The notes: generated by a model from the letters alone, not told the origin. A DNA stretch of 7,459 nt from an uncultured Clostridia bacterium (GCA_947629275.1 CANRDG010000089.1:1-7459); one strand, 5' to 3'; positions 1 through 5,699 are shown, counted from the stretch's first letter. Made by a program: numbers and translations.

Positions 1-258
1 GCTTCGGTTAAAATACTTTCAGCGGCAAAAACCGCAAATATATCAGGGGTAAAATATGAACTGTATCGCTGTGCGAAATATCGTGCGGCAAAAAATTTCC
101 GCGTTTGTATTTTTAGGTATGACGTGCTTGCGGTCAAATTGTCTCGTCGGACTGCGGCAGACTTTTCCCCAAGCATTTCCACTAATAAATTCGCGGATAT
201 TTTACAAAATAACAGTATGTTCCCTAACGAACAGATTCTATTTAAGGAGTGTAAGTAA
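1..258 (+). CDS. Possible 3' end of an unidentified gene (partial, doubtful)
   Basis: Frame 1 is open from the first base to a TAA at 256-258, giving 85 codons without an internal stop. The TAA overlaps the ATG of the spore protein gene by one base. I do not recognise the product: it is basic, with several Lys/Arg/Tyr residues and four cysteines, and has no motif I can name. An open run of this length arises by chance fairly often when six frames are considered, and spore protein genes are usually transcribed alone, so this may be an untranslated upstream region. In its favour are the open left edge and the tight stop/start junction. Against it, the junction has no family support. No other gene is visible in 1-257. 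Confidence 0.25.
   Translation, partial: ASVKILSAAKTANISGVKYELYRCAKYRAAKNFRVCIFRYDVLAVKLSRRTAADFSPSISTNKFADILQNNSMFPNEQILFKECK
244..249 (+). promoter_or_regulatory. Ribosome binding site of the spore protein gene
   Basis: AAGGAG lies 8 nt before the ATG at 258. This strong Shine-Dalgarno match fixes the start. I looked upstream for a sigma-G promoter (GnATR, 17-18 nt, CATnnTA). I saw only GCATT at 173-177 and TATTTTA at 198-204, which are 20 nt apart and too far from consensus to call. Confidence 0.8.
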
Positions 259-446
259 TGAAAGGTATTACTACAGATCAGGGCAGACAGACCCTCGAAA
301 GATTTAAGATGGAGGCTGCCAACGAGGTTGGCGTTAACCTCAAGCAGGGCTACAACGGCGACCTGACTTCTCGTGAGGCCGGTTCCGTAGGCGGTCAGAT
401 GGTTAAGAAAATGATCGACGCTTACAAGAGCGGAAACAAGCAGTAA
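258..446 (+). CDS. Alpha/beta-type small acid-soluble spore protein (SASP)
   Basis: The product is a 62-residue DNA-coating protein of the alpha/beta-type SASP family. In that family the protein is made in the forespore, saturates spore DNA, forces an A-like helix and protects it from UV and heat, then is degraded at germination by the Gpr protease. The sequence shows the two family signatures. A segment around residues 16-26 (MEAANEVGV) corresponds to the region of the Gpr cleavage site, with EAA in place of the common EIA. A C-terminal block LTSREAGSVGGQMVKKMI matches the second conserved motif almost exactly. The length is at the short end of the usual 60-75. It is the only confident plus-strand gene, has a strong ribosome binding site, and is followed by its own terminator. 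Sigma-G control is expected from the family but no convincing promoter was seen. It marks the host as a spore former. Confidence 0.95.
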   Translation: MKGITTDQGRQTLERFKMEAANEVGVNLKQGYNGDLTSREAGSVGGQMVKKMIDAYKSGNKQ

Positions 447-463
447 TTTTATTTACTGCAAGC

Positions 464-496
464 AAAAGCCGTACATCGCTTTGATGCACGGCTTTT
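464..496. terminator. Two-way intrinsic terminator between SASP and hydrolase
   Basis: AAAAGCCGT (464-472) pairs with ACGGCTTTT (488-496), and CATC (474-477) pairs with GATG (483-486). This gives 13 base pairs with one A.C mismatch and a 5-nt loop. The A run and T run flank the stem symmetrically, so it can stop the SASP transcript from the left and the hydrolase transcript from the right. It lies 17 nt after the SASP stop and 33 nt after the hydrolase stop. Confidence 0.85.
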
Positions 497-529
497 ATCA
501 TTATATCGTTACTTATTCATTTTTACGCA

Positions 530-1444
530 TTACATTTCGCACACGCTTTTTATCCAGCCTGTTACGCCCTGTGGCAGCCGCTCGTCGGCAGGTGTGCCGT
601 TATCGAACATCAGGTTCGACTGCACCCAGTTTATCATACAGTGCTGACCCATTTCTATACCGAAATGCACCGAAGATATGCCGCCGTCACCGTTATACAC
701 CCATTCGGGGAAAAAGCATATACAGTTTTTCATGCCCATAAGTTTATCTATACGCGGCACAATACATTCGTCAAAATCAGCCATTTCGTCATGTCTGCCG
801 TGGGCTATCAGCAAATTAACGCCGCTGTCGGAAATTCTGTCAAGCGCGTTGTCATCGGGAACATACCCCGATGATATAGGTATAGCGCCGTCAAAATAGC
901 CGCAATAGTCTTCCAGCAGCTGCCATGTAAAATAGCCGCCCGAAGATGCGCCCATGACGAACTTTTTGCCTATATTTCTCTCATGCTCTTTGCAGACCTT
1001 ATCGTATATGCCTTTTACGGGTGCGGAATAAACTTCCGACCAAGTGCCGTCGATATTGCCGTTTTCAAGGCGTTTTTCATTTGCGAGGGGAACGATGATA
1101 TACGCGCCGCCCATTTCGCTTTGATACTTTGGCGAGGCATACTGCTCCGCGCCGCAGCACATGATGCATTTTACGCCGTCGAGGGCGTTGCTTGCGCCAT
1201 GCAGCCACATGAGCACGGGGTATTTTTTATCGTCAGGCGCGCCGTGCTTTACGGGGTCGTAGATGTAATATGTAATATCTCCCGACTTTTCGCACGGATA
1301 AGAATATTCATCAAACAAGTCGAAATATATTTTACTTTTGTATGTAGTATAATAGCTTATAAATTCGCCGTTTTTCATATACTTTGCCCACTGCGGAACG
1401 GCTGTTGTGTTTTGCGTGAGCTTGCTAAACTCCGGCAGCGCCAT
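530..1444 (-). CDS. Alpha/beta hydrolase, esterase/PHB-depolymerase-like
   Basis: The 304-residue protein is predicted to be a cytoplasmic serine hydrolase (esterase or deacetylase); the substrate is unknown. A beta strand ending in LMWLHGAS (residues 78-85) resembles the HG oxyanion-hole segment. The nucleophile elbow is GASSG (165-169), with Ser167 as the likely nucleophile. An acid is likely at Asp219 in AHGRHDE, and the histidine is His260 or His268. This order (HG, GxSxG, HGxxD, His) is that of esterase-D/PHB-depolymerase-like and dienelactone-hydrolase-like families. There is no signal peptide or membrane segment, unlike secreted carbohydrate esterases. The start at 1444 is preceded by AAAGGA with a rather long gap of about 11 nt. 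It lies 71 nt after the uridine-kinase-like gene, so it may be the last gene of the prfB operon or have its own weak promoter. A CCGATAAATCGG inverted repeat sits at 1490-1501 in the gap. The family call is firm, the function is not. Confidence 0.8.
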   Translation of the reverse strand: MALPEFSKLTQNTTAVPQWAKYMKNGEFISYYTTYKSKIYFDLFDEYSYPCEKSGDITYYIYDPVKHGAPDDKKYPVLMWLHGASNALDGVKCIMCCGAEQYASPKYQSEMGGAYIIVPLANEKRLENGNIDGTWSEVYSAPVKGIYDKVCKEHERNIGKKFVMGASSGGYFTWQLLEDYCGYFDGAIPISSGYVPDDNALDRISDSGVNLLIAHGRHDEMADFDECIVPRIDKLMGMKNCICFFPEWVYNGDGGISSVHFGIEMGQHCMINWVQSNLMFDNGTPADERLPQGVTGWIKSVCEM

Positions 1445-1515
1445 GTTCGATCAATTCCTTTCATGTAATATGTACGCTTCACTATTGACCCGATAAATCG
1501 GAAATAACATAACCA

Positions 1516-2127
1516 TTATTCACTTATCACAAGATCGGCATTATTCTGAGGGCAGAATTGCTCCATATACCTATGCTCGGCAGGGAAATATCTGCTTTTA
1601 TATTTATCAATGATCTGCCGCTCATCACCGATATAGGTATCTCTTTTCAGCACCCTATCAAGCCTTATCTGCTCGGGAATATCAATATATATCATATAGT
1701 CGAATATATTACAGTATTCTTCCCTTTGGAGGAATATGCCCTCCACGATAACGATAGTTTTATCAAGGACAGAAAAACGCTGCTGATAATATGTATCGTT
1801 CTCTTTATCGTACAACTCAATATCAACATGATCATCGTGCCTACTCTTGATCTCGTTTATTATATTTGAAAAATAATCAAATCTCCACTGTAGATCATAG
1901 TAACACTGCCAATCAGGATATGCAGAATTATATCTTGATTTTCGCATATGTATAAAATCGTCTATATGAAGCAAAACAGTATGAAAACCATGCTCTGAGA
2001 AATTCCGGCATAGCTTTTCGGATATAGTACTCTTTCCTGCGCCTCCAAGTCCGTCGATACCTATCACGCTGACACCGTCGGTATGCACCGCATTTATTAT
2101 ACGATCAAATAAAACATTAGTATCCAT
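1516..2127 (-). CDS. Uridine-kinase-like P-loop NTPase
   Basis: The 203-residue protein belongs to the uridine kinase/phosphoribulokinase-like group of P-loop kinases. Walker A is GLGGAGKST (residues 26-34). IDDF (55-58) matches the acidic substrate-binding stretch after beta-2. IVEGIF (127-132) is the family's hydrophobic strand with a Glu-Gly turn. RLDRVLKRD (155-163) supplies the lid-type arginines. These features predict transfer of the ATP gamma-phosphate to a small hydroxyl substrate, perhaps a nucleoside, but the true substrate cannot be read from sequence. The start is 7 nt after the stop of the cytidylate-kinase-like gene. The only Shine-Dalgarno-like sequence, GGGAAAG, lies in the end of that gene and is somewhat distant, so translation is probably coupled to the upstream gene. 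Base composition is a little more A+T-rich than in prfB. Confidence 0.82.
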   Translation of the reverse strand: MDTNVLFDRIINAVHTDGVSVIGIDGLGGAGKSTISEKLCRNFSEHGFHTVLLHIDDFIHMRKSRYNSAYPDWQCYYDLQWRFDYFSNIINEIKSRHDDHVDIELYDKENDTYYQQRFSVLDKTIVIVEGIFLQREEYCNIFDYMIYIDIPEQIRLDRVLKRDTYIGDERQIIDKYKSRYFPAEHRYMEQFCPQNNADLVISE

Positions 2128-2134
2128 CTTTATT

Positions 2135-2734
2135 TTACTTTCCCATATTGTATATCGCGCAGATGATGTCGGCGCAGCGCTCTACGCCGAGCTTACCGCT
2201 GTTAAGGCACAGATGATAACATTCCTTGTCGCTCCATTTGAGCTTGGTATTCGCATTATAGAAATCTCCGCGCTTTTTGTCGTACTTCTTTATAACTTCC
2301 TTTGCCTCGTCGGGCGAGATACCGTACTTGTTTATAGCCCTGTCAAAGCGCGTTTCATACTCTGCATAGATATACACATTAAGCGTTTTTACGCGGTTTT
2401 TAAGTATATACCCTGCACATCTGCCTACTATAACGCACGGACCTTCCTTAACAAGACCGCTGATTATAGCTGTTTCCTCATTGAAGATACGCTCGGAGAT
2501 CGGCAGCTCGCCGCTTTTATTTCGCAACAGCGACAGATTGAACAGCAGAGAATTTGTGGTGGTCTCCTCCGCAAAGCCTGCCAGTTCCTTTTCTATACCA
2601 CAGTTTTGCGCCGCTGTTTCTAGTATCTCGTGGTCGTGATACGGTATGCCCAGCTTTTCGCCGATAAGCCTGCCTATCTCGCTGCCTCCGCTGGCATACT
2701 GCCTTTCAATAGTTATCGCTCCGTAGCCTGCCAT
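2135..2734 (-). CDS. Cytidylate-kinase-like family protein
   Basis: This 199-residue protein matches the cytidylate-kinase-like family common in Firmicutes and often annotated 'cytidylate kinase 2-like'. The N-terminal ITIERQYASGGSEIG (7-21) carries a variant P-loop with a double Gly rather than the classic GxxxxGKS, which is typical of this family. EKLGIPYHDHEIL follows at the usual place. A central VIVGRCAGYIL resembles the family's GR-A segment. The C-terminal half has the RRxxFYN-like stretch (KKRGDFYNANT). The family is a presumed nucleotide kinase, but activity and substrate are poorly established. GGGAGG lies 7 nt before the ATG at 2734, a strong ribosome binding site. The gene begins 22 nt after prfB, so the two are almost certainly co-transcribed. 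Canonical Cmk, needed for CDP synthesis, would be expected elsewhere in the genome. Confidence 0.85.
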   Translation of the reverse strand: MAGYGAITIERQYASGGSEIGRLIGEKLGIPYHDHEILETAAQNCGIEKELAGFAEETTTNSLLFNLSLLRNKSGELPISERIFNEETAIISGLVKEGPCVIVGRCAGYILKNRVKTLNVYIYAEYETRFDRAINKYGISPDEAKEVIKKYDKKRGDFYNANTKLKWSDKECYHLCLNSGKLGVERCADIICAIYNMGK

Positions 2735-2756
2735 AATGCAGCCTCCCTTTCATATA

Positions 2757-3875
2757 TTACTTTTCGATCTGTCCCATAGAAAGCGCTTTGAGGTACGCGT
2801 TTATAAAACCGTCAAGGTCGCCGTCCATAACGCCGTTGACGTTGCCCTGCTCGTAGCCTGTTCTGTGGTCTTTTACCAAAGTATACGGCATGAATACATA
2901 CGAACGTATCTGCGAACCCCATGCTATTTCTTTCTGAACGCCCTTTATGTCAGCGATAGTTGCAAGGTGCTCTGCCTCTTTTATAGCCATGAGCTTTGAT
3001 TTGAGCATTTTCATCGCAAAATCTCTGTTCTGCACCTGCGAACGCTGTGTCTGACAGGAAGTTACTATGCCCGTGGGTATATGCGTAAGCCTTACCGCCG
3101 ACGACGTTTTGTTGATATGCTGTCCGCCTGCGCCGCTTGAACGGAAAACGTCCATTTTAATGTCCTCGGGACGTATCTCAACTTCTATATCGTCATCTAT
3201 CTCGGGCATAACGTCTACCGCCGCGAACGAAGTATGCCTGGAGCCCGAAGCGTCGAACGGCGAAATCCTTACCAGCCTGTGAATACCTGCCTCGCTTTTA
3301 AGATAGCCGTAAGCGTTCTCGCCCTCTATCATCATAGAAGCCATTTTAATGCCTGCGTCGTTGCCGTCAAGGGTATCTAAAACTGTGGTCTTATAGCCGT
3401 GTGCGTCTGCCCAGTGCTGATACATACGCATGAGCATTTCCGTCCAGTCCTGCGCCTCCGTGCCGCCTGCGCCTGCGTGCAAAGTGAGTATAACGCTGTT
3501 CGCATCATACTGACCAGTAAGCAGGGTCGCTAAGGTGAGCTCGTCAACATTTTTGGTAAACTCGTCAAGGTCGGTCTTTATCTCGGCAAGAATGCTTTCG
3601 TCGTCCTCCTCGGCGGCAAGCTCTATCATAACGCCAATGTCGTCAAACTTTTCTTTAAGCTTATCGTACTTGGTTATGATGCTTTTCAGAGAGCTTATCT
3701 TTTTGAGTACCTTGTGAGAATTATCTGCATCGTTCCAGAAGTCCGCCCCTGCCGACTGCTGCTCCAGCTCTTTCAGCTGCTGCTTTTTATCCTCTATAGC
3801 AAGAACGGTATACAGCTCTTTCAGCTTTGGCTCAAAGGTTACGAGCGTTTGTTTAAGGTCATCTAATATCAGCAT
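2757..3875 (-). CDS. prfB: Peptide chain release factor 2
   Basis: This class I release factor reads UGA and UAA stop codons in the ribosomal A site and triggers peptide release. The 372-residue product has the N-terminal helical domain (about 1-110), the codon-recognition domain with the RF2-specific tripeptide SPF (205-207), and the catalytic GGQ (250-252) in SSGAGGQHINKT. The SPF in place of RF1's PxT identifies it as RF2. I chose ATG at 3875 because AAAGGA lies about 7 nt upstream and residues 2 onward align with RF2 N-termini. A GTG 18 nt further up (3893) would place the ribosome binding site inside the gene. The reading frame is continuous through the place (about residue 26) where most bacterial prfB genes have the in-frame UGA and CUUUGAC slip site, so the autoregulatory +1 frameshift is absent. 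It is the first gene of an operon with its own strong promoter. Confidence 0.97.
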   Translation of the reverse strand: MLILDDLKQTLVTFEPKLKELYTVLAIEDKKQQLKELEQQSAGADFWNDADNSHKVLKKISSLKSIITKYDKLKEKFDDIGVMIELAAEEDDESILAEIKTDLDEFTKNVDELTLATLLTGQYDANSVILTLHAGAGGTEAQDWTEMLMRMYQHWADAHGYKTTVLDTLDGNDAGIKMASMMIEGENAYGYLKSEAGIHRLVRISPFDASGSRHTSFAAVDVMPEIDDDIEVEIRPEDIKMDVFRSSGAGGQHINKTSSAVRLTHIPTGIVTSCQTQRSQVQNRDFAMKMLKSKLMAIKEAEHLATIADIKGVQKEIAWGSQIRSYVFMPYTLVKDHRTGYEQGNVNGVMDGDLDGFINAYLKALSMGQIEK

Positions 3876-3912
3876 AAATATTTCCTTTCGCACTTTTAAT
3901 GTACATATATAT

Positions 3913-3941
3913 ATTATATAGTAATTCCATAAAAATGTAAA
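3913..3941 (-). promoter_or_regulatory. Sigma-A promoter of the prfB operon
   Basis: On the minus strand TTTACA (3941-3936) is followed by a 17-nt spacer and a perfect TATAAT (3918-3913). This predicts a transcription start near 3906 and a leader of about 30 nt before the prfB ATG. The -35 box touches an imperfect inverted repeat (AGCCTTG at 3943-3949, CAAGGGCT at 3970-3977). That repeat could be an operator or the remains of a terminator from upstream. Confidence 0.85.
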
Positions 3942-4139
3942 GAGCCTTGGGGAATTTTTTCATAATTTTCAAGGGCTTTTGTTCAAATTAGTATTCTGAT
4001 AAAGCGATAGCGTACTCATGTTATTGGTATTGTAAAGATAATTGTCAATACAAGACAATAAGAAATACCGCTCTGCCCGAAATATATCGGACAAGGCGGC
4101 AGTAAAGAAAGGGAAAATAAGAAGTGGTGTAAAGCGTTG
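3942..4139. other. Intergenic region between slipin and prfB
   Basis: No coding frame is credible here. It holds three inverted repeats: a long one at 4068-4099 (listed as a possible terminator), a perfect 6-bp hairpin ATTGTC/GACAAT at 4041-4059 with a 7-nt loop, and the imperfect repeat at 3943-3977 next to the prfB -35 box. The region is A+T-rich. Nothing resembles a known riboswitch. Confidence 0.5.
4068..4099 (-). terminator. Possible terminator of the slipin gene
   Basis: On the minus strand a stem of about 13 pairs forms around a TATATT loop. CCGC/GCGG is the base and CCGA/TCGG the top, with two or three wobble pairs and one mismatch between. It starts about 40 nt after the slipin stop and is followed by TATTTCTTATT, which is T-rich but broken. 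Stem strength supports a terminator; the imperfect tail keeps confidence moderate. Confidence 0.45.
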
Positions 4140-5255
4140 CTATTCGCTGCGGTTGTCGGTTAGCGACACAAGCTGCGTGAGAATATCGCCGCTGCCGTTG
4201 AGGGTGATATTGCCGACGTTCTCGCAGATTCGCTCAATGAATTCCAGCTCTTTCAGCTTATAAAGAGTTTTGTTTTCCTCCATAAGCTTGGCGGTGTTCA
4301 GAAGCGATCTTGTAGAGGCGACTTCCTCGCGGCGAGTTATAACGTTTGCCTGTGCGCGCTTTTCGGCAACTAGCACGGTGTTCATTATGTCGCGTATCTC
4401 GCCGGGCAGTATGATATCCCTGACAGCCGCCTCGTAAAACTCAACGTACATATCCTTTTCGCGCTCTTTCAGGCGGCCAAACACGTACTTTGAAAGATCG
4501 TCCTTATTCGCAAGAATATCGTCAAGCTTGTTCCTGCCGATATACTCGCGCATGGCAAGCTGTGCGGCGCTGCGTATCTGCTCGGTGTAATCGTCTATCT
4601 CGGTGCGTATTTTAATGTAGTCGGTGATCTTGTAGGTGCAGACTAAATTTAAGCGCACAGATACTTTATCCTGCGTCAGAACTTCCTGACCAGTTATTGT
4701 CATATGAGTGGCTCTGGTATCGACAAGCTCGGCTTCCACATTCGTATTGCTCTGCCAGAAGTAGTAAGTGCCGGGTTCTAAAAGCCGCACGAACTTTTTG
4801 TCAAAGTACAGTCTTGCTTTGTTGTACTGCGCAACTTCAACTTTGGTATACCACAGCGGCGACAGCCTGCCAAGGTGGAATATGTACTCGGGTACTTTGT
4901 CGGAGACTTCGGGTTTTGACATATCTTCTATAAGAAATTCATGCTTTTTGCCATTTTCCCAAAATGCATACTTGCCGCTGCCTAAAGCGCCTGCAAAATT
5001 GCCGTCCGCAAAGTAAAGCAGGATATGCTCCGCAGGGACTTCAACGACTTTCACCATTTCGGCAAGCTTTTGGTTTTTGAGCAGGTCATTCAGTGAACAG
5101 TTTGCAGAAGATACAAGCTTATCGGCAGAGACTACCTCAATAGTTTTGCCGCCGTATGTACGGTATTTGCCTGCGCCCAAAACGCCCATAAATCTGCCGT
5201 TTTTGAAAAGCAGACCTCTTTCGTTTTCATTGATTATTACTTTTTTCATTTTCAT
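4140..5255 (-). CDS. Slipin/SPFH (band 7) protein with three N-terminal beta repeats
   Basis: The 371-residue protein belongs to the slipin branch of the SPFH/stomatin superfamily. Residues about 170-300 form the SPFH domain. They end in DIILPGEIRDIMNTVLVAEKR, which corresponds to the family's LPxEIRxxMxxVxxAEK signature, and are followed by a long charged helix (298-345) that normally drives oligomerisation. Before it are three degenerate copies of one unit at about 5-35, 69-100 and 138-168. Each follows the pattern V-x-V...LLF-x-x-G-x-F-x-x-x-LG-x-GKY-x-x-W/Y. No hydrophobic membrane anchor precedes the SPFH domain, unlike classical stomatins, so the protein is probably cytoplasmic or peripheral. 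The start at 5255 is set by GGAGGT 6 nt upstream. The frame continues upstream to 5399, but that part is unlike the family. It lies downstream of the Y-RNA-like gene in the same orientation and may be expressed by read-through from it. Its biochemical function is unknown. Confidence 0.88.
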   Translation of the reverse strand: MKMKKVIINENERGLLFKNGRFMGVLGAGKYRTYGGKTIEVVSADKLVSSANCSLNDLLKNQKLAEMVKVVEVPAEHILLYFADGNFAGALGSGKYAFWENGKKHEFLIEDMSKPEVSDKVPEYIFHLGRLSPLWYTKVEVAQYNKARLYFDKKFVRLLEPGTYYFWQSNTNVEAELVDTRATHMTITGQEVLTQDKVSVRLNLVCTYKITDYIKIRTEIDDYTEQIRSAAQLAMREYIGRNKLDDILANKDDLSKYVFGRLKEREKDMYVEFYEAAVRDIILPGEIRDIMNTVLVAEKRAQANVITRREEVASTRSLLNTAKLMEENKTLYKLKELEFIERICENVGNITLNGSGDILTQLVSLTDNRSE

Positions 5256-5261
5256 AATGCT

Positions 5262-5267
5262 ACCTCC
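5262..5267 (-). promoter_or_regulatory. Ribosome binding site that decides the slipin start
   Basis: GGAGGT lies 6 nt before the ATG at 5255 on the minus strand. It excludes the longer in-frame start at 5399, which would add 48 residues with no family similarity and no ribosome binding site. Confidence 0.85.
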
Positions 5268-5325
5268 ATAATGTGTTGCAGTTATCATGCACGGCAAGCG
5301 GACATAGGTTTCAGCAAGAGGCATC

Positions 5326-5364
5326 AAAAAGCGGAAGCAAATACTCTGGCTTTCATCGCCGCTT
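5326..5364 (-). terminator. Terminator-like hairpin upstream of slipin
   Basis: On the minus strand AAGCGG (5364-5359) pairs with CCGCTT, enclosing an inner AAGC/GCTT stem with a 10-nt loop. The structure ends in CCGCTTTTT (T run 5330-5326). It could end the noncoding RNA transcript or act as a conditional attenuator for slipin, whose ATG is about 70 nt further on. The internal loop makes the stem weaker than a textbook terminator. Confidence 0.45.
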
Positions 5365-5402
5365 ACGGTATCCGCCCGTGTACAGAGCTTACCGCACATT
5401 GT

Positions 5403-5437
5403 CGCAAACGTCTGCCGCCTTGGCGGTTTGCGTTTTT
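5403..5437 (+). terminator. Plus-oriented terminator-like inverted repeat in the slipin leader
   Basis: CGCAAA (5403-5408) pairs with TTTGCG (5427-5432), and CCGCC (5415-5419) pairs with GGCGG (5422-5426). Six bases are bulged on the left arm. TTTTT (5433-5437) follows on the plus strand only. It therefore reads as an intrinsic terminator for plus-strand transcription, although no plus-strand gene lies upstream of it. The tight TT loop implies the innermost pair opens. On the minus strand it would simply be structure in the slipin leader. Confidence 0.4.
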
Positions 5438-5517
5438 GACCGATAATTCTGCTTTTTTGATCGTTTTGCTTTTACAAGCACAAATAATTCCAAACCACCG
5501 GCTGTATCGTAATTCTC

Positions 5518-5666
5518 ATTGCAATACAGGTGAGATTCGAACTCACGCAAAAATGGATCCCTGATCCACAGCCCACAGGTCACAAAGCCGGCATACGCAA
5601 AGGCACTGCCCCGCGCACCGCGGCGAATCAAAATCGCCTGCTTACAGCTTAACGTCCTTCGGCAAT
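5518..5666 (-). ncRNA. Probable bacterial Y RNA (YrlA-like tRNA mimic)
   Basis: This predicted structured RNA of about 149 nt starts just after a promoter. In order it shows: ATTGC (5666-5662), pairing with GCAAT (5522-5518) at the 3' end; an internal loop CGA opposite GTATT; AGG (5658-5656) pairing with CCT (5530-5528); a D-arm-like hairpin with loop AAGCTGTA (5653-5640); one base; a 5-bp anticodon-like arm GGCGATTTTGATTCGCC (5638-5622); about 75 nt including the hairpin TGGATCAGGGATCCA (5568-5554); and a perfect T-arm GTGAGTTCGAATCTCAC (5546-5530). The CCGAAGG with a CGA internal loop in the basal helix copies the Ro-binding site of Y RNAs, for example human Y1. D-loop and T-loop mimicry is known for YrlA. 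It cannot be a functional tRNA as read: the 7-bp acceptor does not form, and the anticodon-like arm and T-arm are about 75 nt apart. A disrupted tRNA-Gln(TTG) is the main alternative. Exact ends are uncertain. Confidence 0.55.
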
Positions 5667-5699
5667 TATAAGTATAGCACTACAAAAAAGTATTTTCAC
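5665..5699 (-). promoter_or_regulatory. Extended -10 sigma-A promoter of the Y-RNA-like gene
   Basis: On the minus strand GTGAAA (5699-5694) is separated by 17 nt from TATACT (5676-5671), which carries an upstream TG (extended -10, TGCTATACT). Transcription would start at about 5664-5663, at the first base of GCCGAAGG. A perfect TATAAT follows immediately (5670-5665) and could serve as an alternative -10 box with a poor -35. The promoter directly follows the terminator of the upstream regulators, so the RNA is an independent unit. Confidence 0.7.

Larger units (their letters stand above)
5256..5517 (-). promoter_or_regulatory. Slipin leader, structured, without a gene
   Basis: This stretch separates the structured RNA from the slipin ATG. 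It contains, in transcription order, a hairpin continuing from the RNA 3' end (5529-5502), an inverted repeat at 5403-5432, a terminator-like hairpin at 5326-5364, and the slipin ribosome binding site at 5262-5267. No -35/-10 pair with acceptable spacing was found between the terminator-like hairpin and the start codon. Slipin expression may therefore depend on read-through from the promoter at 5665-5699. The reading frames here are short and unconvincing. Confidence 0.5.

Noticed and set aside
173..204. Sigma-G promoter for the spore protein gene
   Set aside because: GCATT and TATTTTA are present but 20 nt apart and only loosely match the consensus, so I did not list it.
983..1468. Long plus-strand open frames antisense to the hydrolase, cytidylate-kinase-like and WYL genes
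   Set aside because: They mirror well-supported minus-strand genes, have no ribosome binding sites and no recognisable protein features.
1490..1501. CCGATAAATCGG inverted repeat between kinase and hydrolase
   Set aside because: It is short, has a 2-nt loop and no T tract. It could be an operator but nothing else supports a function.
3876..3893. GTG start of prfB at 3893
   Set aside because: It would place the AAAGGA ribosome binding site inside the coding region and adds six residues not seen in RF2. The ATG at 3875 has correct spacing.
5256..5399. Longer slipin start at 5399 (419 residues)
   Set aside because: The added 48 residues are cysteine-rich, unlike the family and without a ribosome binding site, while GGAGGT sits exactly before the ATG at 5255.
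5518..5663. A functional tRNA-Gln (TTG anticodon) on the minus strand
   Set aside because: The D-arm and anticodon-like arm resemble tRNA-Gln, but the T-arm is about 75 nt further on and no 7-bp acceptor stem forms with the 3' strand CTGTATT. It is kept only as the alternative that this is a disrupted tRNA.
5502..5663. tmRNA or a circularly permuted tRNA
   Set aside because: There is no tmRNA tag frame or typical tmRNA 5' end. GATACAG downstream pairs with the T-arm's 3' flank, but no D-arm follows it, and permuted tRNA genes are not known to me in bacteria.
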